From the NCBI GenBank assembly GCA_016748015.1, contig JAAOMT010000786.1:628034-692033 (forward strand): 64,000 nt of DNA, given 5' to 3'. Positions 1 to 12,786 of the stretch are shown here, piece by piece. This stretch comes from Geosiphon pyriformis (taxonomy: Eukaryota > Glomeromycota > Glomeromycetes > Archaeosporales > Geosiphonaceae). The notes beneath the pieces were generated by a model. It searched no databases, was not told the DNA's origin, and saw nothing but the letters and a program-made list of their open reading frames with translations. The position numbers and the translations under genes were made by a program. Each line of letters begins with the position of its first letter. Within the stretch, counting starts at the first letter, position 1.

Positions 1-3000
1 AACAAAGTAATGAACATTCTCAGAAACAGGTTTTCTTTCAATGGCAAAAAAATAGTATAATATTCAAACAGGTATTGTAAAACTAGATGTAGTGGCAGTA
101 TTAGTAAAAAAAGTCTGCTTATTTATTATTAATAATTCCAGAATAATCTTTAACCTTATTCTAATTAACTGATAAATTTTTTTACATAATAGTTTAACAA
201 ATATGTTTTCTCTCAATTCAGTATTTATTATCAAAATTGGGCCTAATGTACTCCTTATTTAAAACACAAACATTCAATAATATTTGATTATCTGTAAACA
301 ATATAATTAAGTTAAACATAAGAATACATTTCAATATAAGTACAATAATCTATAATTCTATTAGAATTAAAGAAAACAAGTTACTTATCTTAATTTAAAC
401 ACTTGTTTTAATATCCAAAAAATATACAGCCATATCATTATAAGCACTTACAGAATCAAGATTCTTGATTAAACTATTAGTATAGACAATTATCTCTCTT
501 GCTTTATTTTTTAGCAAATACTTTTTGGCAAATTCAAAGTTGTATAATTGGCCAACAGATATGAGATGAGAAGTCAAAGCACTATAGCTAACTAGGCCAT
601 CTTTCTCAATAAACATGACAAGTAAGCTAAACCAATCAGAAACAAGATCTCTAGAATCAAGTCTTTTTTATCTGTAAAATGTGTTCTATATAAAGCAAAC
701 TTTATAATAGTCCAGAAGTTGGTCAGCAAAAACAATGTTAAATCTTTTCAAAAATTTTATCATGCTAATATAACAATCTAAACTTAAGACATCAACAATA
801 GCAATATTACTACCAGCCCAAAAAACATTTGGAGGATTGTTCTCTAAAAACAAACTACATAATATTAAAGTATTAGTTCTGCTTTTCAGAAAACAGTTTA
901 TCAGATTAATTGACAACAAAACTGGAAAACTAAGAAGATGCTAAAACATCTAGCTAATGGCCTGTAAATCTATAACTCTATGTTTAAATAATCTGCTAAG
1001 AATTTCTTTCTTCTGAATTAGCAAAAGTAACCAAATTAACTGTTAGATTTTTAGTTTATATCTGCTTAAAAAACTTGAGACCATATAATTTAGAATAGAA
1101 AATAGCTTTATTAGAAAAGTTTTTAGACAAATTGGTCTTAAGTTTCAATGTTTTTCTTAGTATTTTGTCTTGTTTTTTATACATATTCATTAATGTATAA
1201 TTAAATTATAGTCTATAATTAACAATAGACTGGAGAATTGCAAACACCAAATATAAAAATTGCTTGTTTAAAATAGCTTTTTTCAAACCAAATTTGTGAA
1301 AAACTTAACATTTGAATAAGTTTTGACAAGACTTGGTTTAAAAAAACCATTTGTGGACAAAAAAATACCCAAGTATCTATAAGACTTACTCTTTTTTGTT
1401 ATCAAAATATTAGATCTACTTATTAACAAATGGGAAACTTCTACTTTTTAATTGATAAGTATGATAATTGTTTTCTCAGTGTTAATTGAAATATTATTAA
1501 TTTTGAAAAATTTACTAACAATTTCTAAGATGCATTAAATAGCAAACATGCTATTTTCATTCCAAATTATATTATTTACAAAGATCTTTGCTGCCAAAAA
1601 AAATTTTTTGTCATCTTTAAAATCTTGTTTGCCAGTTTTTATAATAAATTTCAAATTCAATCTATAGCCAAATAAACTAATATATTTTTTAATCTTACAA
1701 AGCAAAAGATCATAAAAAATTTTCTATAGCAGTAGTAAAAAAATTTCCTTCTAATTTAAACTATTATGTACAGTATATCTATTCATAAGCCCAAAATCTG
1801 TTATTACTTAATTAATTTTATTATTGTAAATGCTTTCAAAAAACTTAATAAAATAGAGACATATTTTAATCTTAATTAGATTGTTCTATAAATAGTACTA
1901 CTTAACAGAATTATATGTTTTATACATGTCTTAAAGAACCAATTATAACTTTCTGCTCTTTTTTAATACATCTTTAATCATAAAACCAATGATAAAAATT
2001 GAAGTCTGAGTAAATGTTTCCTTCAAAACTAAAAAATTATTACCACATAAGACATTAAATCTACTACAAACCAAAAAAATCCTATCTGAAAAAATATCTT
2101 ACAAGTTGTTTTAATTAAAATTATTGGCCTAGTATTCATAAAAATTTCTTCTTAATTATATAGTTTTGATATCATAAAAACTCAAACCTTTTTTCACTGT
2201 GTAAAAACTGTACCTAACACTAAATATACATTAAAAATGTCTAACAAATCTTTTAGAACCTGTTTATTAGTATGTTTCCAGAGCTTATTAAGAATACCAG
2301 AAAGACCAACAGCTTTTTTATCAAACAGGTTTTTAATTATTTGCAAAAATTCATCAAACTTAATATCATACATAATTTTTGAAAAAACACAATCATTAAC
2401 ATAATTCAAGAGAACATATTAGTTGAACTATCAATCAAACCAAATGTTAAGTACTATATGTTTCTTTGTTCACCCTTCTATAATAGTATTAATTATAGAC
2501 TTGATCTTATAAAACTCCAAAATTAGATTGTTATTTATTATTAGATAGTTAAATATTATTTTTTAAAACAGTTGTTCTAAAATACTTTTAATTATTTTTT
2601 ATCAAAGCAAAAATTTTTCATGTGCTTTTTTATTGTTTTTTTGATGTAATTATTTCTGGCAATTTTGAACTCATAATACTTGAATTTGTGATATTTTTTT
2701 TGATTCTTAACAGATAGCACAGAATTTTTTCCAATTTTTTACTACTATTAACCAAGATATTTACTTTGAAAATCTCTTTTTATCAACAACAATCCAAGTA
2801 TTAATAAAATGATTAATTTCTAAATCTTGATTTAAGTTCAAATTTTTTACAATTTTGGTTATCAACAGCTTTAGCTTGAAAAACTTAGATAATTGCTTGT
2901 TTTATAAGCACTCAAAATTATTGAACCAAAGTTTAAAAAATACTTTATTAACAGAATTCACTACCACTTCTCTCAAAATTATTTATATTGTATCTTATTA

Positions 3001-3900
3001 AACTTAGCTGTCTTGTTTAAAAATGTACTTAAAAAATATTTTTTGAAATATAACTACTTAACAACTTAAGTATCTTTGATTTTAAACTTTTATCTATCTC
3101 TATTAGTCTGCTTACAAATATTATTAAGACAAGTATTTAAGAAACCACTCAAACCAATTGCAATTAAAACAGCCATATGATTAGTGTTAAAAAAATTAAC
3201 AACAATGTCAACTCTATGACCTTTTTATTGCTTTTAGAATTGCTCCAAGTAGGAATCTTAACTAATAATTGCTTATTAAATAAGTTGATCAAATCCAGAT
3301 CCAAACAAAACTTAAAACTTGCACTTTTCTTAAAACTATTTTTATTAAAATCTTCACTTAATACTATAAAAATACTAGAGCTAACTGTCTTAATAATAAA
3401 AAAATTAACTTCAAATGCTTGGCTAAATTTTGTTTCTACAGAAACATTAATATATAAACTTAAAATCATAACTGAAATTTTGTCTTTAAAGAAAAGTTTT
3501 ACTGAAATTATACAATCAAAAACTTCTTTTACTTTAAAAACATACTAAGTTAAAGAATTGTTTATAATAACAGCCATTTCAGCACCAAAAAAACTTTTAT
3601 TCAGACCAGTTGTGAAAATTTGCACTTTATTAAACTTATTTATAATCCATAGTCTAATACTAAATCTTAACTTTGTTTTTATAACAATAGAAATTATATT
3701 ACCTAAACTTGTATGTTAATAAATAATATCTTTTTGCTTTACAGAAACATTAATATTCTGAATATTACATGTAACAAATTTTCACACTAAGTTATTTATT
3801 AAGATGATAAAAACATTAAAGAGTCCAAGCCAGAACACAACTAATTCAATCTTACCAAAACTAAATTAACAAAAACCTTAAGAGCAACTATTTTTGTTTC
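1..3900 (-). pseudogene. Fossil LINE ORF2 (endonuclease, RT, RNase H), partial
   Basis: Endonuclease remnants lie at about 3,150-3,620. VLSEDFNKNSFKKSASFKFC followed by KIPTWSNS parallels VILGGDFNEDGSWKYASLKK and KLPTWCNS in the plus-strand LINE, so the D-x-N of the APE-type active site can still be read. The RT N-terminal segment is at 2,194-2,409. The pre-RNase H region at 686-919 contains VFWAGSNIAIVDVL and FADQLLDYY. RNase H begins at 395-616, where the usual YTDGS has become YTNSL, losing the first catalytic aspartate. Further RNase H and C-terminal coding continues to base 1. Many stops and frameshifts separate the pieces. Confidence 0.75.
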
Positions 3901-3949
3901 TAAGCCACTCATTTTAGTGGTTAAAATTTTTGATCTACTCAAACTTAAA

Positions 3950-5639
3950 TCTGAAGTCTTATTATTTACAACTGAAAAAAAAAGATAAGCAATACAAATA
4001 TATTATCTAGAACCATATTCAAATCTAAATTTGAATTCAAAAGTACAGACACAGTAAAAGAAGAAGATTAAAAAGTAGATATTAAAGATACTAGGTCTAC
4101 AAAGCTTAATTTTTGCACAATACTAGACACTTGATCTGCCAAAAGCTCCAAAAAATGTTCCAAAGAGACCAAATAAGCATTCAAAAAAAAGTTATTTAGT
4201 AAAGTAGAAAGAAAATTTTTATTAGAATCTGAAGCACCAAGAAAAAAAGAACCAAAACCAGAACCAAAAAGCAACTTATTGGAAACAAAAACTGCTAAAA
4301 CTATTTAAGCCCATAATTTGCCACCAAAAGCAGCAAAATAAAAGATAAGAACATTTTTTTTGGCATACAACTTGACTAGTTAAAGGCAATTTTTATTTGA
4401 AATAAATTTCTTAAATACTTTTAAAAGTAGAAAACTAAGGGAACCAAATGCATCATACTTCAAAGCAAAATAACCAAACTGTTTATATTTCTCATATCAA
4501 ACCAAATCCAATCTAGTCCAAAAGAGTTTTACACCACCAAAAATTAGCTTTGTGTAAAAAACAGACTTCAGCTCCTCATTTGATTTAAAACTAACCATAG
4601 TACAGTAAATCCTGTTTTCAGTTTTAAATAACTAATTTATAATGCAAGTTTTTCTACTAGTCTCTTTTAATAGAATACCAAAATTATGAACAATTGTTTA
4701 CACCAACAAAATAAACAAAAGTGTCTTAAATTAATTTTTTTACAGCTTTGGCTATATGTATTGAATTTTTTCTAATCAAAAATAACTACTTTGTTACCAA
4801 TTGATCTGTTTAAGCCAATTTGGCAAACTTCACTATAGCTTTTTGCTATAGCCCAATTAATTGTAAATAGATTGATACTACTTGGCCAAACTCAAAAAGA
4901 GCTGCAATAATCATTTTTTTTGATATGTCTATGGAAATTTTCTTAATAATTATGGTTTAATCTGAACAAATTTCTTGTTTTTTGATATTATTGTTTATAA
5001 TAATTTTTTTTTGGCCAATAATGTGGCTTTTTCTATGCTTTTTTCTGATGTAAATATAAATTAAATAATTTTTTCAAATTTTAAGAAGATAATAGCTCTT
5101 CCAAAATTATTGATTATTAAGAAAAATTTTCTAATTACTTGAGTTTTTGTTGCTAATTTTTCTTCTACTGTTAAAAAATTAATATTTAAAACAAAAAATT
5201 TTTTGACAGCTACTTTTTTTTGAGTCTTTACAATTTTAAAATCAATCCAGAAATATGTTAAAAGAAGAAAAAAAAGATTTTTATCTTTATCTATGCCAAA
5301 ATTAATTGTACCAATAATGAAATTATATTTCAAATTATTATTAATATTTTTAGTCTTAAGAGTTGTTATTATTAAACCAAAAAAACCACTATTATTACTA
5401 TTTACTAGAAAATTATCATTCTTACTATCATTAAATTCACTATTCATATCTAAATACACACTATTACCAGAACCAGATTTGCTTAAAAAAATATTTTTAT
5501 TATTATTAGAGTGCTTAATATTATTTACAAAAATTTTTTTTTTCTGGAAAAAAAAGTCTCTAATTGGTTTATAGAGAACATCTTTGGATGTCTTTTTCTT
5601 AAACATATTGTTATTAAAAACAGCCATCAAATCTATCAT
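3950..5639 (-). pseudogene. Fossil LINE ORF1 (nucleic-acid-binding protein)
   Basis: The longest open piece, 5,061-5,639, encodes 192 residues and starts near MIDLMAVFNNN. Its C-terminal part (VKKFFVLNINFLTVEEK, then VIRKFF) aligns with the corresponding part of the plus-strand LINE ORF1 (VKSFALDVELSNVSGK, then LIKKFF). A second piece at 4,068-4,274 (LEHFLELLADQVSSIV) corresponds to the heptad-like segment LEHSLASFAEQVNKLA of the plus copy and is probably a coiled coil. The RRM-like middle and CCHC knuckle expected between them are too decayed to delimit, so the boundaries are approximate. ORF1 proteins coat LINE RNA to form the retrotransposition particle. This copy is non-functional. Confidence 0.7.
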
Positions 5640-5926
5640 AAAAAAGTTATTAGCTTGTAAAATATTAAAAGTTATAATATTAAAAAAAACAAAAAACTTT
5701 TTTTTTCAAAAATTGCTCTTTGAAAAATTTTGAATATAATTATTTTATAGTAAATATCAAAATTTTTAATTATAGTTTTTTAATAAAAATAATAAAAATA
5801 ATAAAAATTTTTTTTTAGACTTAAAATAATTAATTTAATTTACTAAAATTAATAATTAATTAATTTAAAAATATTAATTAAAATTAATTTTGAGTTTTTA
5901 ATTAAAAATTTATTTTATTGATTTAT
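5640..5926. other. AT-rich spacer between two head-to-head LINEs
   Basis: Almost pure A/T with long A and T runs. No coding potential seen. It separates the 5' ends of the minus-strand and plus-strand LINEs. Confidence 0.6.
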
Positions 5927-5937
5927 AATAACTAATA
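5927..5937. repeat. Target-site duplication, left copy (plus-strand LINE)
   Basis: AATAACTAATA here is repeated exactly at 12,776-12,786, just after the A-rich tail of the LINE. Length and placement fit target-primed reverse transcription, though the motif is AT-rich in an AT-rich background. Confidence 0.6.
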
Positions 5938-6069
5938 TTATTTCCAAGTAACTCTTTCTTTTGTTGATTCCTTGTCCACAACAAAAGCTTGGAGTTGTTG
6001 AAGAGATAGTCTTCCTTACCCTTTTTTTTTTTTATTCCTTTCGTTATTTCTTCAAACGTACCTTTATTT

Positions 6070-7973
6070 GTGTCTATAGATCCAATAGGCTCTTCTGCTA
6101 GTGCTTCGAGTTCGAGTTTGGCTGGGTTGGGGTCCCAGTCTGGCAGCAAAAAAATTAAAGCATGTGTTAAGAGTATATACTTGTGTGGTTCTTCATACAA
6201 AAAAACAAAGTTGCCTGGTGTCTCTGGTGGCATTATGGACTCATTGGATGGCCTGATTTTGGTGGGTATGCTACATGGTGATGGTGTTGAGCTGCAGAGA
6301 TCTTGGGGAAGCGAGGTGGATAGTGAGGAAGTGGGTGTTAGTGAGGTGTCAGATGCTGAGAATTTGGAAAGTGCAGTTGTTAAGGAGACAAATTACATGG
6401 ATCCCAACACTTTTGAGACTAATGAAATAGAAGATGATATAACTCCAAGGAAAACACAAACAAGAACCCTCATTTTGGAACAGCCACCAAAGGCAATTTC
6501 TTTTGCAGGCATGAATAATGACGATATTGAGTTGGTGCTTTCTGAAGCTAAATTTGCTGGATGCAATCAGCTGCCATCTGTGATTTCACGTGTTTTGGAA
6601 TGTCGCGCTTTTGAACCAGTTAAATCATTTGCCTTAGATGTAGAGTTGTCAAATGTGTCTGGAAAGACCAATAGTGATAAGTTGATTTTAATTAAAAAAT
6701 TTTTTACAGAATTGATGGTTTTGAAGGAGCCTCAACTCCCTCAAAATTTCCTGGTATCATTCAATCAACTTTCACAAGTGGGTCTAGTTTGAATAAGGCC
6801 AGGGAAATGGTGATCAATGAAAAAATAATTGTGAATGATGATCTCAAAAAAATCAACAACCATTCAGATTGGAAAATAATCATCAAGGAGATCCCAATAG
6901 ATCTTCCCAAATCAGCAATTGAGGCAGTGTTCTCTAAATTTGGCAAAATCATATCAATCAAGATGCAATTAATTGGGCTTTGGCAGAAAGCTTTGGTGGA
7001 ATTTGAGTCTACTGAAACTGCATGTTTGGTCATGTCTAAATGGTCAGTTCTTGTGGGTAAGGATTTTGTGCATGTTGCTTTGGCCATCAGTGACAAGGAG
7101 CTATGGATTTTGAGAGACCATTATCATGCTTTGTTGTACACCCTTCCAGTTGGTACTACTGCACATGATCTTTCTGAGTTGATAGAGGCTTATGATGAGA
7201 AAACATGCTTTATTGGCCGAAATTCTAGTTCATATGTTCATAATAGGTGTGCAGTCATTTGTTTTGAGAATAAGGCATTCAAGTTGGCTGCTATTGGTTC
7301 TGTTCCTGTTTTCAAGGGTGTGAGTTTGCAGTGGACTGGTTTTTTTTTGGTCAGTTGCACTCAGTGCAAACAATTTGGTTATATTACAATCAACTGTTCT
7401 TTGGGTGGGAATTCTGGTGTCTGTGGGAAATAAGTGTTCTCTGATCAGGATTGGGTTTGTCTGACTGGCATTTATAAGAAAAAGCTGGCTTCTATCTTCT
7501 GTCCCATGTCTTTCACTGGTAAAACTTGGGCTCAAGTTACTAGAGATCTCAATTCTTGTATGGCTTCGTTGTCTCCTGATAGCAGTTTGCTGTTGGCTGT
7601 GGTACCTCTCCCTCAATTTTTTTTGGATGTGAATAATAGATTTGCCACTCTTGAGCACAGTCTCGCCAGTTTTGCTGAGCAGGTTAATAAGCTGGCCAAA
7701 AGGTTGGATGCACTCAGGCCAACAGTTTCCCAGCATGGCCTTGGATGTCAGCCATTAATGACCCCTTTATCACAGAATCAAGGGGCAGATACAGTGATGA
7801 GTGAGAGTTCAGGTGCAGTCACTAGTGGTAGGACTGTTGCAGAGATAGTTGTTTATGATTTGTTGGCAGTTTCTAAATTGGAAGATACTTTGGATATTCT
7901 TTCAAAAACTGTTATGGGCCTTTTGGCCAAGTTGGAAAATGCTGGTTTGGGTTTTGGATCACTTTTTCCTTAA
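6070..7973 (+). pseudogene. LINE ORF1 protein (RRM-like and CCHC zinc knuckle)
   Basis: The coding frame runs 6,070-6,792, shifts near 6,715-6,790, then continues 6,789-7,973 with one TAA at 7,431-7,433. The N-terminal part is acidic and low complexity; its true start is not preserved, and the first in-frame ATG is at 6,235. An RRM-like fold follows (EIPIDLPKSAIEAVFSKFGK, then IKMQLIGLWQKALVEF). Next is a knuckle CTQCKQFGYITINC, where the histidine of C-x2-C-x4-H-x4-C has become tyrosine (CAC/CAT to TAC/TAT, a C-to-T change). The C-terminal segment around 7,620-7,720 (LEHSLASFAEQVNKLAKRL) looks like a coiled coil. The expected role is binding LINE RNA. The last base overlaps the ORF2 frame start. 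Confidence 0.8.
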
Positions 7974-10900
7974 TGATTGACATCATTTGGAAGGTAGCTA
8001 CATGTAATGTTCGAGATATGAACAATTTTGCAAAACAAGAAGACATTGTGCATTGGCACAAAGATTCATGCAATTTGGTTTATATTCTCATAGAAACAAA
8101 GTTGAAAGATAAAGCTTATCTTTGGTTGGCTAGCAAGTTTAATAGCGTTCATGTTTTCTCTTCTGGTTTGGCTTCTGGCTACACTAAAGCTGGTGTTGTG
8201 ATGATTTTGAACAATTCTTTAGCTAAGCATGTTAGTAAGATTTCTGAGATTCCTGGCCATCTTCTCTGCATTAAGTTACTTTTTAAGAACAAACTTTTGG
8301 TTTCTATCTTGGGGCTTTATGCTGGTGTTTTTTTGACTGCTCGGTTTTCTCAAGCTGCCAAAATCAATTCCTTAATTGCAAGGGCTGTTAATGAATCTTT
8401 TTTTGTTATTCTTGGTGGTGATTTCAATGAAGATGGTTCTTGGAAGTATGCCAGTCTCAAAAAATGCTTTGATTTGAATTTGGTTAACTCTCTGGAGGGG
8501 AGCTCTTTTGTAAAGTTACCTACTTGGTGCAACTCTCATGGTGTCACTAAGACAATTGATTACATGTTTATTTTATCTAATTTAATTGGTGCGGTAGTAA
8601 ATCGTAGTATGGCTGCTGTCAATGACTATTTTGATACCAATCATAAGGCTGTTTCTGTATCCATGGGTTTTGGTGATTTGCTAGATGTACAACTAAACTC
8701 TTTGCATAAACAGACAAATAGGGATCATTGGAAATATAATTTTATGAGTGCTGATAGTGCTAAGTGGATCAAATTCAAAAAAGATATGGCTGCAAATGCT
8801 GCCATGTTTTGTGATGAATTTGGTGCTGCTGGAAGGAGTTCAGATTTGGACTTAATATGGAATGCTCTCCACCAAGTAGTGTGCTTATCGGCAGAAAGTG
8901 TTTTTAAGAAGAAATAATTTAAGAGCTATGACAGTGTTTTTAATAGGGCATCCTCCAGATTTCACAAATTGGAACTTTTGGTGTTGAGAATTGTCAAGAC
9001 CTCGCGTCTGGCTTTCTATGATGAGTTTGTTTCCCTACTTGGCTTATGGAGTGGCCTTGATTCTATCAATGCCTCTGTTGTTAAGTCTCTTTTTTTTTCA
9101 GATTCTCATTTTGATGCTATTTGGTTGGTTTTGGCCAAAATCAGAAAATCTTACCATTTGTCTAAGTTGTCGGAATTGGACTGTGCTAGGGAGTCTCAGA
9201 TCAGGTTGGCAATTGACAGAAGAATGGAGAGCTTTGAGTTGAACAAGGGTCATACTATTAGGAGTGTTTTGGAATGCCCTTTCTGCAAAGTAGTTTTAGA
9301 CCATCTAGTGATGGGTGATGAGCTGATTTTGAAGCCTAATTTTGTAAAGTCTAAGATGGATGTGATTATAGAGGGTTGAACTTAATCACATCAGGTGGTC
9401 ACTGATGTCTTTAGTGATTGAAATCATCAATATCAACCTTTGAATTATGTTTTTGATAAAGTCTTTTCTGGTGTAATGAGTTTAATTAGTTTTGATAAGT
9501 TGTTTGGGGTGGTTTTTGGTCTGTCTGATGGCAAAGCTGCTGGCCTTTCTGGAATTTCAAATAAACTCTGGAAGCATTGTGATAGATTTGTTTTGGATAT
9601 GCTTTTAGTGCTTTTAAACTCTTGTTTGTCATGTGAATCAGTGCCTTGCTCTTGGAAGAAGGCATGAGTCTCAATGATCTCTAAATTATATGAGTGGGAG
9701 GGTGTACTAACAAATACGTATCCTATTGCTTTGATTGAGACAGCTTATAAGATTTTTTCTGATCGGATTTCGTTGGCATGCAGCATGTTTAACGTTCTTT
9801 GTGGTGACAACTTTTCAGTTTTGAAGGGTACATCTACTCAGTCTCCCATTTTTGCAGTTGGTTCTATTATTGAAGATGCTCTAGAAAAAGACTGTAAGCT
9901 CTGGCTTGTTTTACAGGACATGAAGAAGGCGTATGACTCAGTTGGCTGGGAGCATCTCAGTAAATGTTTGGTTAGGATTAAAATGTGTAACAAGTTCATT
10001 TGGTTTTTCAGTGGTATTCATTGGGGTCGCACCAATTGAGTTATAACAGATTTTGGGCTGACAAGTGATTATCATGTGCACAATGTTTTGGACCAAGAGG
10101 AAGTTTTTTCTCCTCTCTTGTAGCACATATTTTATAATCTTCTCTTGTACGAAGTCAAGTGATAGGAGAATGTGTGTGGGTACAGACTGAATTCCTATTT
10201 TATTTCCAAGAGTGGTCATGCTGAGTCTTAGGTTAGATTTTCTATGTTTTTTGCTGCTGGTGCCTTCATCAATGATACAATTTGAATTGGTAGCAGTCTG
10301 AGGGCTACTCAACATATTCTCAATGTTGCTAGTGAATTTTTTTGAATCAATAACATTTCAATTAACAATAACAAGACAGTGGTCATCCCTATTAATAGCA
10401 GGGTCAGCAATCCTTCTCTTTTTATCAGTGGTTCACCCATTTCTATTGCCTGGAAGGAAGAGTCTCATCAATATTTGGGTATTTTTTTCTCAACTAAGGA
10501 CCTATTGAAACCTAGTTTGATTAAAGCCCATTCAGACATTCATTTTTTTACCAATCTGGTTCTAAGAAAGGCTATCACGGATAAGCAGCTCTTGTATTTA
10601 GTTTTAGTGGTTCTCCATCCTATAGTCAGTTATAGGACCCAGTTTAGCTTTGTTCCTATTGGTGCATGCAACAAATGGGATGCCATGATTCGCAAGACTT
10701 TAAAACTCAAATCTGGTCTGCCACTCAATTTTCCTGGTAATATGATTCACCACCCTTCCTTCTATGGTCTAAAGTCTTTTTTGCAGGTTCAATCTGAAGA
10801 CAAAGTCATCTCTCTCATCAGTTTTGTGAACTCCAGTGGTATTTTGGGCCACTTATTTTCTCACAGATCTTATGACTTACAAGTTTTATGTTGGCACTCT

Positions 10901-12649
10901 GTCCACCCATTGAGTTGTCTGGTTCGTATTTGTGTCAGTGCTTCTAATAACTTTTTGGCTGGCCTGGTTTGCATACTCTTTAATTGCAAGTTGTTTTTGG
11001 GTGGCTCTTTGGCCAATGCATTTCATTTTAATGGTGGGGTGCTCATGTTAGCTGTTCTTGGTGAGTCAAGATTTTTTAAGTTTCTCCTATCTCTCTGGTG
11101 TTATGGTATAGCTTTTATTGATTAGCTTTGTGATCATCATGGTTCTGTTTTTAGTTGGTATGCATTTAAGTGGTGGAAGAGGTTGGACCCCCACAGACCC
11201 ATTTCTGATTGGTTTAGGCTTTCTGCTGCATTTCTCGATGGCATAACTTCTTCTTCTGCTCTTTCTTCAGTTTTGGATGATGTTGGTCTTTTGAATATTT
11301 TTGGTTTTGGTGAATTTTTGTCTGTCTGTAATTGTCTCTCATGTGTTGAAACTGGTGGTTTATCTGTCTACACAGATGGATCTTTGAGAAATCTGGGTAT
11401 GATCAGCTGTAAAGCTGGAGCTGCTGCCTTTTTTGAGAATGTTGGTCTGGGTTTGGGCATTGGCATGTCAGGTTTAATGTCGTCCACCCTGGTTGAGCTA
11501 CAAGCCATTGCTTTGGCCCTGGAATGCATCCTCTCTTCTAGTTCGGTTTGCCTGTTTTCAGATAGTCAATCTGCCTTAGATGTGTGCAAAGTGGAATTGG
11601 GTCTTTTGCATTCTGATTTTCACAGTCAGTGTTGAGTTGAGTGTTGGCATATTGTTAACTTAATTCATAGGAAAAATTTAAGGGTTAGCTGGCATAAAGT
11701 CAAAGGTCATTTTGGTGTGGAAGAGAATAAGCAGGCTGATTTGATTGCTGGTTTTGACTCTCTTTCTAGTTGGTTTCTTCCTCCTTGCTTGGATGAGCAC
11801 TTTTTGGTGACTGATGGTGTTGTGATTTCTGGTAATTCTAGACGTTTTGTCTGAGATGTTTTCTATTCTATTAGTCGTGCACGTTGGGAAATAGGTTTGG
11901 AAGTTAAGTTTTTAACAAGTGATTTGATTTCTGAGATTGATTGGTCGCATTCTTCATTGGTGTGGCATTTGGATTTGCATATGGCTGCTGGTTTTACCAG
12001 CAGAGTCTCGGCTAATGCGTGCACTTATTTCATAAAGACTTTGCATCATCGACTGCCTGTGGCTGTTTGTAAGTGCCTTTATAATAGGTTTTATCCTAGT
12101 GTTTTGTGTTTGTATTGCAGTGAAGTGGAGGTGTCAGATCATGTGTTTTCTTGTGGAGTCAATGATTCTGCTTGGCGTCAGTTATTAGAATTCCATGTGA
12201 AGTCTTAGAAGACACTTTCTGGATTGTCTCATTTTTTGTCAAGTGTGTTGCGTTTGTTGTCATCTTGTGTCTCTGGTTCTTCAGTGTTGGTGGCTTTTCA
12301 TAAAGGTTTTGTTTTTAATGATTGGTTTTGCAAGACTGTTTTTGTCTTTCATGACTCTAAGATGGCTGGTTTAAAGGTTGTCGAGTTTGCATGTTCTCTT
12401 GGTTTTGCTTTTAGGGATGATATTTGGTTGGTTTGTGCAAAACATTGTACATATATAGAAAAAAACAGGTTGATTCCTCTAGATGGTTTGATTCCTATTT
12501 CATTGCCTGGTTTGTCTTCAAAGTTTTCTGCTGGTGTGGTCAATTTGCTGGGAACAATTGAGGCTTTTGGTATTAGCTTTGGTTATCACAAGTGTTGCTT
12601 ATTTTTTTCTGGTATTGGTAACTCAGTTTCTGTTTATATAGTTATATAG
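7973..12649 (+). pseudogene. LINE ORF2: APE endonuclease, reverse transcriptase, RNase H
   Basis: Essentially one reading frame from 7,973 to 12,649, broken by in-frame stops (8,917, 9,379, 9,667, 10,039, 11,635, 12,208 among others) and local frameshifts near 10,040-10,330. Order: an APE-type endonuclease to about 8,650 (ETK motif, GGDFNED, and DTNH in place of the usual S/T-D-H); RT from about 9,440 (KAAGLSGISNKLWKH, motif A LQDMKKAYDSVG); motif C at 10,262-10,276, reading AFIND where F-x-D-D is expected, so a catalytic Asp is now Asn. RNase H at 11,350-11,760 keeps YTDGS, VELQAI and FSDSQ. A C-terminal zinc motif CLYCSEVEVSDHVFSC lies near 12,110-12,160. This enzyme would nick target DNA and reverse-transcribe LINE RNA. 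The copy is inactive. Confidence 0.85.
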
Positions 12650-12680
12650 TGTTGTTCTGACTGGCCCGAGTGGCTGGTCA

Positions 12681-12697
12681 CATGTAGAAAATACATG
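12681..12697 (+). other. Perfect stem-loop in LINE 3' tail
   Basis: CATGTA-GAAAA-TACATG: a 6-bp perfect stem with a 5-base loop, 32 bases after the last ORF2 codon and about 80 before the A-rich tail. It could be a 3' structure recognised by the LINE's own RT; this is inferred from position only. Confidence 0.4.
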
Positions 12698-12775
12698 ATT
12701 CGTGCCTACTTTAGATTATTTCTTTGATGTATAGCAGTAGGTAGCATTTGGACCTCACTCATTAATTAAAAAAAA

Positions 12776-12786
12776 AATAACTAATA
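12776..12786. repeat. Target-site duplication, right copy (plus-strand LINE)
   Basis: AATAACTAATA, identical to 5,927-5,937, directly after the A tract of the LINE. Confidence 0.6.

Larger units (their letters stand above)
1..5639 (-). mobile_element. Decayed LINE (non-LTR retrotransposon), 3' end outside window
   Basis: Reading the minus strand from 5,639 down, fragments appear in LINE order: an ORF1-like N-terminus, an ORF1 coiled segment (4,068-4,274), an endonuclease (about 3,150-3,620), a reverse-transcriptase fingers segment (2,194-2,409), the pre-RNase H region (686-919) and RNase H (395-616), continuing to base 1. The 2,194-2,409 peptide (AVGLSGILNKLWKH) matches the plus-strand LINE at 9,440-9,667 (AAGLSGISNKLWKH). 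The copy is extremely AT-shifted and broken by stops and frameshifts, so it is far older than its neighbour or was mutated more intensively. The 3' end lies left of the window. Confidence 0.85.
5938..12775 (+). mobile_element. Near full-length LINE, inactivated
   Basis: A two-ORF non-LTR retrotransposon of about 6.8 kb bounded by an 11-bp duplication, ending with an A-rich tail at 12,761-12,777. ORF1 (RRM-like domain plus zinc knuckle) is followed at once by ORF2 (APE-type endonuclease, RT, RNase H, C-terminal zinc motif). It is more GC-rich than its surroundings, which makes it the best preserved LINE here. In-frame stops (mostly TGG to TGA and CAA/CGA to TAA or TGA type changes) and an altered RT active site show it is dead. 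Related proteins are, to my recollection, very common in glomeromycotan genomes. Confidence 0.88.

Noticed and set aside
3177-3548. 123-codon plus-strand open frame
   Set aside because: Overlaps the LINE endonuclease on the opposite strand, which has recognisable motifs; this frame has none.
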